From Gautieria morchelliformis (Eukaryota > Basidiomycota > Agaricomycetes > Gomphales > Gomphaceae): 64,000 nucleotides of DNA. How positions within the stretch are numbered: the first letter of the stretch is position 1; every line of letters starts with the position of its first letter. Positions 60,201-64,000 of the stretch are shown one piece after another. Location: the NCBI GenBank assembly GCA_015179125.1, contig WHVA01000536.1, forward strand, positions 1-64,000. Direction: 5' to 3'. The notes under the pieces are model-generated. The model saw only the letters and a list, made by a program, of their open reading frames with translations, made no database searches and was not told the origin of the DNA. A program made the position numbers and the translations under genes.

Positions 60201-61155
60201 CCACAGCTGGTGATGAGGTAGCAAGGGCGTGTACACGGTTTGGTACTGTATCCCCAGTTAGGAATCCCATCCCGTTCTGCACGGTAGCGCAGAAACGCAG
60301 TTTTCCGTCTTGGGCAAATGATATGCGATTTTTCACGATGTTGACTGAGAATCCGTGATGGGTAGTTAGATGGAGGACTGCGAGTAAATTATTCTGGAGT
60401 GCTGGTACGTGCAAGACTTGGGAGAAAATAACATTGTGTGCTAATTTCCCGTCTATTTTGGGAATAAACAAGACTTTGCCCCTTCCTGCCGAATATACGA
60501 CCTCGTTTGTCGCTAACCGGATGGGTACTCGGTAAACTTCATAGTCTCGGAGCCAATGACGATGGGGCGTCATATGGCTTGTGGCCCCTGTATCTGTGTT
60601 CCAACGTAGGTCAGTGTCGCTGCCTGTGTAGGAAGGTGACGAGGGTCGTAGACTTGCGTTTCCAGCGAGCTCCTGCGTGGCTTCGTTCTGAATAGGCTCC
60701 ATTGCTTGATTCACACCCATCTCTTTTCGATTCGCTTCACCTCGGCGTGCTGGTCGCAGTTCTGGATGCGCGATCCAGCATTGATCCGCCGTGTGACCTC
60801 TCTTCTTGCAGACAGCGCAAGTTGTGGTGTTGTTCCTCTTCTTTGAGGCCACTGATAGTGCTGCTGTTGATGAGCTCAAGGAGGTCTGGCGTTTTAGGTC
60901 CTCGTTTCGAAAGGCCGTGGCGATAGTTGCACGATCAAGGGTACTGAGCAGGAGAATGGATGAGGTGAAGGCGCCATATTCGATGTGATCAAGTCCCGCG
61001 ATCGCTGCGTGTATCCCGATTTCATCGATAATGTTTTGGGTAGTGAGCGTGCTCGGTGCGAGCGCAATGAGGTCGTTAGTGGCCGAGTTTATGCGGGTGA
61101 TGTAGTCTGTGAGGGATTCTTCGTCTTCCTTGTGTACGCTCAGTAATTTTTGCAT
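57274..61155 (-). CDS. pol: Copia C2 polyprotein, 1293 codons
   Basis: Order by residue: gag UBN2-like end (LSVHKEDEESLTDYITRIN), CCHC knuckle at about 112 (CAVCKKRGHTADQC), protease at about 183 (WNTDTGATSHMT), GAG-pre-integrase (LLHKRLTHIGRARLERLLKD, C..C), integrase core (VSDVHGPLPVRTSSG, DKGGEYIG, TPQHNGISERTNRTL), a Pro-rich spacer, RT (KSRLVAKGYTQRPGIDYDE, AYLNGILDNDARIYTQQPEGY, FVDD at about 972) and RNase H (TDADHGG, STTEAEFVA, DNQSALSV, KHLDLRYFWLREK). The order PR-IN-RT-RH is diagnostic of Ty1/copia. Confidence 0.95.
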   Translation of the reverse strand: MQKLLSVHKEDEESLTDYITRINSATNDLIALAPSTLTTQNIIDEIGIHAAIAGLDHIEYGAFTSSILLLSTLDRATIATAFRNEDLKRQTSLSSSTAALSVASKKRNNTTTCAVCKKRGHTADQCWIAHPELRPARRGEANRKEMGVNQAMEPIQNEATQELAGNASLRPSSPSYTGSDTDLRWNTDTGATSHMTPHRHWLRDYEVYRVPIRLATNEVVYSAGRGKVLFIPKIDGKLAHNVIFSQVLHVPALQNNLLAVLHLTTHHGFSVNIVKNRISFAQDGKLRFCATVQNGMGFLTGDTVPNRVHALATSSPAVDRQLLHKRLTHIGRARLERLLKDDMASGIHASESTEIPQVCEPCIAAKQHRLPFPKRSENRASRPLDLVVSDVHGPLPVRTSSGYRYWITFTDDCTRYRCVYLLRTKDEAFDAYRSYEALAENQTNSRVRRFRDDKGGEYIGHKWTQHFQHRGIIHEHTTKGTPQHNGISERTNRTLTEGIVALLQQAHLPASMWGDALKLLVRIINATPTSTLPDKTPYQAWYGNKPDLGMLRTFGCAAYVHIQKNERNSLQPKSQKCIYLGFENGYKGWRCLDPLTKRTFISRDVTFDESDFPGLSMTTNTNDAATPLPALLPAQATAVPNAQPIPVPAPLEDHQPPPAPAPPEDHLDILPPPPELIPEPDPDPPGHPEPSPPPRRSGRTTICQDYRQLHDPFLRPRPAPDHEDPGPEGGAAASASTIQALEFIYDNSNGLSMNKISPDAIELVFNATIKDDRVPKTFAEAMQRSDAPLWRDSTDAEIQALLENGTWVLEKLPPREKAIGSRWVFRIKLHSDGSLDKYKSRLVAKGYTQRPGIDYDEVFAPTARWAALRAILAQGALQGAHIESIDISNAYLNGILDNDARIYTQQPEGYHQGGADWVCRLKRGLYGLKQSGRLWYERLGTALEGIGFKRLQSDPSVYVWMNDSTRIVIPVFVDDLTLVSDSKRELDRVKSELGKIFKLKDLGPTMSLLGVEVEYDRSQKTLKLSQKQYIREILERFQKSDCRPVFTPMTPGLNLSSSMGPSTPEEIEEMQNVPYLNAVGALNYLAIATRPDIAYAVGRLARFNSNPGPTHWAAVKHLLRYLQGTIDLTLTFAPDHSAESFRTWTDADHGGNPDSSRSTSGFLTKIGTGAVSWASKLQNFVTLSTTEAEFVASVFAGTEIIWLRNLFSELGSKLDKPSHLYIDNQSALSVAKNPEHHGRMKHLDLRYFWLREKVAQKLIQIGYVPTNSMPADLLTKALPRELVERHRGTMGLY

Positions 61156-61545
61156 GGCATGGAAACGGCTGTTTGCGATTTGGGATCAGTGCGCGGCCCT
61201 CAATCTCTTCCACATCTCGACGGGATCGTCCATAACTCCTTTGATATGGACGTACTGCGTAGGATTTAGAGATTTCAGTATGATGCCCGCCGCTTCTTCC
61301 CTTTTCAGCTGCCACTTTTCTATCTGCGCTGCGTTCGTTGGCATTTTCGAGTCCTCGGTGATTATTCGCCACGCGTTGATGGTCATTAGCTTCCCTTGCA
61401 TCACAACTATCCATGTGTTGTAGTTGGAGCTTGTGAGCTTTATGCCTCTCGCGCTGTTTTCGGCTTCTGAGCCGGACATTGTGTTTTGGAATCTCTTTCC
61501 TCTGTTTAGACACGAAATGATGCTCTTCTCCTTCGATCAAGGCAC

Positions 61546-61558
61546 GGGGCCCATAACC
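61546..61558 (-). other. Primer-binding site of C2 (half tRNA-iMet)
   Basis: Minus strand GGTTATGGGCCCC adjoins the 5' LTR. Complementary to the initiator tRNA-Met anticodon arm, as in element C1 and copia remnant C3. Confidence 0.8.
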
Positions 61559-61731
61559 TGATACAATTAAGCTGAGTTCGAAGAAGGAAAATGTATATCA
61601 GTCCGAGTACAAGTAAATCTTCGAGGGTCTCACCTGAGTTCGAAGAAGGAAAATGTATAGTTCCTTCTTCGAACTCAGACACCATATCGATACGATCACG
61701 TGATGCACTGCGTCACGTTACTGCAGCAACA
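61559..61731 (-). repeat. 5' LTR of copia C2
   Basis: 173 bp; pairs with 57074-57246. Confidence 0.93.
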
Positions 61732-61870
61732 GACTGCACGTTCTGCTGGAGGTCCTCCTGCTCCTGGCAGGTGTGCCCATTGCGTCACTGCTTCCCCACC
61801 AGCGCTTCCACACTCGACCAACTCGTTGCCGGTCTGTAATTCTGAGGCTAGTCCCGTTTCTCCACTGTAC
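61732..61870 (+). repeat. Promoter-like dispersed repeat, copy Q, right part
   Basis: Continues 56915-57073 after the C2 insertion. Contains GGTGTGCCCATTGCGTCACTG and GTCTGTAATTCTGAGGCTAGTCCC, shared with copies P and R respectively. Confidence 0.6.
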
Positions 61871-62039
61871 CGCCCTTCGACGTTTCCACTCCGTCGAAGC
61901 TCCAAGCTCACCCACCTGCCCCGTGACAGCATCCACACCCACCCGTACGCATCGCCGATCTTCCACACCATTCCATCATTAACACTGCTTCACGCTCTAT
62001 CCACCGGTGAATACTCGAGTTACCGTGCGCAGTCCCTCC

Positions 62040-62660
62040 ATCCCTACCCTCAAATAACCTTAACACCTTCGCAATTGCCTTTACTGCCACCCGTCGCCGT
62101 GGACATTCTGGGCTCCAGCTTCAGCTTCAGGCGCCTGCGTCGCTCACTAAATCTTATACCGTAATCAATCAGAAGCTGGCGCATCTACACATCATTCCTG
62201 GAACAGATACCTACTCAATGGAACACGCCTCGCGCATGGCTCAACAAAGTTTTCTTCCCCATTCCATCAACCTCGCTCAACCTAGGTGAGCAGATCACCT
62301 GTCCCACTGCACCCCGTGATTGGCTATATCCTTTTCCATCCCATCACCCTCGCTCAGCCGAATTACCTACCTGTCCCCCTCATACGCTGCTGCAGCACGG
62401 TAACAAGAGCACCGCACAGCGAGGTGTTCCACCCCCCACGTCCAGGTACCTGGGCGTCCCTGCAATACATACGCACCCTCGAATATACCCTAACACTGTC
62501 CCAATACCTTTAGTGCCACCCTTTGTGACCGTGGTCAGTCAGACGTCACCACTTCGCTACAGCGCTCATCGTTGCTCACTAAATATTATCCCGCAATCAA
62601 CGCCGCAGAAGCTCGCTCACCCAGATCACGATCAAGCCCTCTCGTTCCACTGCACCACGC
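62040..62660. repeat. Diverged direct repeat, about 440 bp period
   Basis: About 62040-62200 and 62480-62640 share blocks in the same order: CCCTCAAATAACC/CCCTCGAATATACCC, TTTACTGCCACCC/TTTAGTGCCACCC, GCTCACTAAATCTTAT/GCTCACTAAATATTAT and CAATCA...AGAAGCT. No coding signal was recognised. Confidence 0.5.
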
Positions 62661-64000
62661 CCAAATATATTATTATTTGTCCATGCTGAACACCTCGCTT
62701 ACAGAAATTTACCTCCCTATTCCATCTCCACTGCCTACGAGTCCCTATCAATAGCCGAGGCAGAATCCGGCGCGTTGGTTCTGATGGTTTCGATTCAGGC
62801 CTCCGCAGGCCGTTGTGCGCGATGGACCGTTGGCCAGGCGAGGGTCACGTCCGGTGTACTGTCGATGTCCTGCCTGCCAGTATGGTGCGTGCCAGTGTAA
62901 TGGTCATACGGTCACCCTGTAGGCAATAAATATGGCAGGAAGGCCACCTAGTGTCGTTTCTCGTGCGTCCCTTGTTTTGCTTCACCTTGTCATTAATTCT
63001 AGCTTGCGACTCGCTAACGTGCCCGTGTCCTCTCAATACCCTCTTATCCATGCTTCCATGTTGCAGGATGACCAGATGAGGCAACCTATGACAAGACATC
63101 GCCACAGCTCCTGAAATAACATATTTAGCAGATACAGCGAATGTGACAAGCAAAGTGGCGTCGGCAGAATGTTGAAATGTTTTCCCGCTTCCTCGACAGT
63201 GTCACCCACACAATGGTTTGACGTAGCAAGCCCCTAGCGAACTGCTGTCGTGTATTGCATACGGGTCAATATCCTGGAACAAATGAATGACCTTTGCATA
63301 CTCACTTGCAGCTAGATTCGGTGTTGGACAAGACCGTCTAGCGTCAAAATTTGTTAGGAGTTTATTTCGACCGTTAGCCTCCTCGCCACCAATCTGACTG
63401 ATCTTGATTGGGGGAGGGCTTGTTGGTGACATTAGGGACTATGTTGTGTGAGTCTGCCACCAGGCGGATTTGTCGTAGTCTTTGGCGGTTTGGGGCTTAT
63501 GCTGGGTATGGGGCTTGGAAGTGGATGGATTTGCCTTTCGGCTGACGGGGCTGGTGAAACACATGTACAGACAGCGGGATTGCTGGTTCATAGGGGGACT
63601 GCCCACGCTGGCAGGGAACGGTGGATGAGCCATTTGCGGGCGGATTGGTACTGGACGATTACAAAGTCGGCCATGGATGCTCTCGGGGCTGGACAGAATT
63701 TGGAGAAGGAGTCATTGGGGACTATATGGTCGCTGTCCACCGAGGGCGTACTGCTGAAACGAGACGTGGGGCATTGGTGGGTCTAGGCAATGTGGAGCGG
63801 TAGGGAGGGGAGATGGACCTGGGGGACAAGTGTCGCGTTTGGAGGTCTGGTAGCGGACTGCTTTGTGGATACCTGGGCACTAAAGCTGCATGTATGACCT
63901 CATATATGTAAGGACGGGATAGACCGCGTGGGTGAAATCCTGGACCTTACTGCATGTTGTGGGTGCGACAACGGATCCACGAAACTTTGCCCAGGAGGAG
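62661..64000. other. No recognisable gene
   Basis: Short ORFs on both strands (for example 63202-63432 minus and 63448-63786 plus) without known motifs. An exon of a gene continuing beyond the window cannot be excluded. Confidence 0.35.

Larger units (their letters stand above)
57074..61731 (-). mobile_element. Ty1/copia element C2, full length, young
   Basis: 4658 bp, minus strand, with 173-bp LTRs (61559-61731 and 57074-57246) that differ at two positions by eye, and a perfect 5-bp TSD gactg (57069-57073 and 61732-61736). One long ORF (57274-61155) holds most of gag, protease, integrase, RT and RNase H; the start of gag lies upstream at about 61.2-61.5 kb. It looks nearly whole, with about one break. 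Confidence 0.95.

Noticed and set aside
1-64000. CRISPR array, rRNA, prokaryotic operon or polinton-type capsid genes
   Set aside because: None seen; intron structure and element types are fungal.

Overview
The window looks like a transposon-rich, probably heterochromatic stretch of an Agaricomycete (basidiomycete) genome. Reasons: a Plavaka-type DNA transposase, Ty3/Gypsy chromoviruses, copia elements primed by a half initiator tRNA, host genes with many 44-57 nt GT/AG introns, a fungal alpha-kinase relative and the basidiomycete integrase-core gene family. I saw no tRNA, rRNA or CRISPR array.

Layout. 1-1917: one end of a Ty3/Gypsy element (A, minus strand) running off the left edge and inserted in a Plavaka transposon remnant (1918-4985), which also carries a solo LTR of family A (2946-3435, TSD accgg). 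6016-14022: a full-length chromovirus (B, minus strand) with two LTRs, gag, pol and a separate open reading frame on the opposite strand (6856-8055) encoding a coiled-coil protein with a complete Zn2Cys6-type cysteine cluster. 14143-21049: LTR remnants, a short solo LTR, an old copia remnant (C3) and two copies of a 1.1 kb repeat. 22693-34460: an old Ty3/Gypsy element of family A (C) split by a dead hAT transposon inside its LTR, a solo LTR, two copies of a 0.92 kb repeat and a further LTR. 35372-40622: a copia element (C1) with near-identical LTRs but flanks from two different elements. 40623-45392: the gag-pol part and one LTR of another chromovirus (D). 47113-54380: a repeat copy, a 17-bp minisatellite, a promoter-like dispersed repeat, a decayed alpha-kinase-family gene (plus strand) and, converging on it, a six-exon integrase-core gene (minus strand) whose frame is fully open. 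57074-61731: a young copia element (C2) with matching LTRs and TSD gactg. The rest is repeat debris and sequence in which I recognise nothing.

Most notable signal: element B is saturated with the pentamer CGGAA (about 120 by hand count in 8.0 kb; about 8 expected), in LTRs, gag, pol and the antisense ORF alike, and that antisense ORF encodes a Zn2Cys6-type protein, a fold whose known members bind CGG triplets. This suggests a transposon-encoded factor that recognises its own element through a dispersed motif, in the manner of plant VANC anti-silencing proteins. Neighbouring LTR families carry different overrepresented CpG-containing pentamers (TTCGC, CGAGG), as if each family had its own tag. 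This is inference from sequence only.
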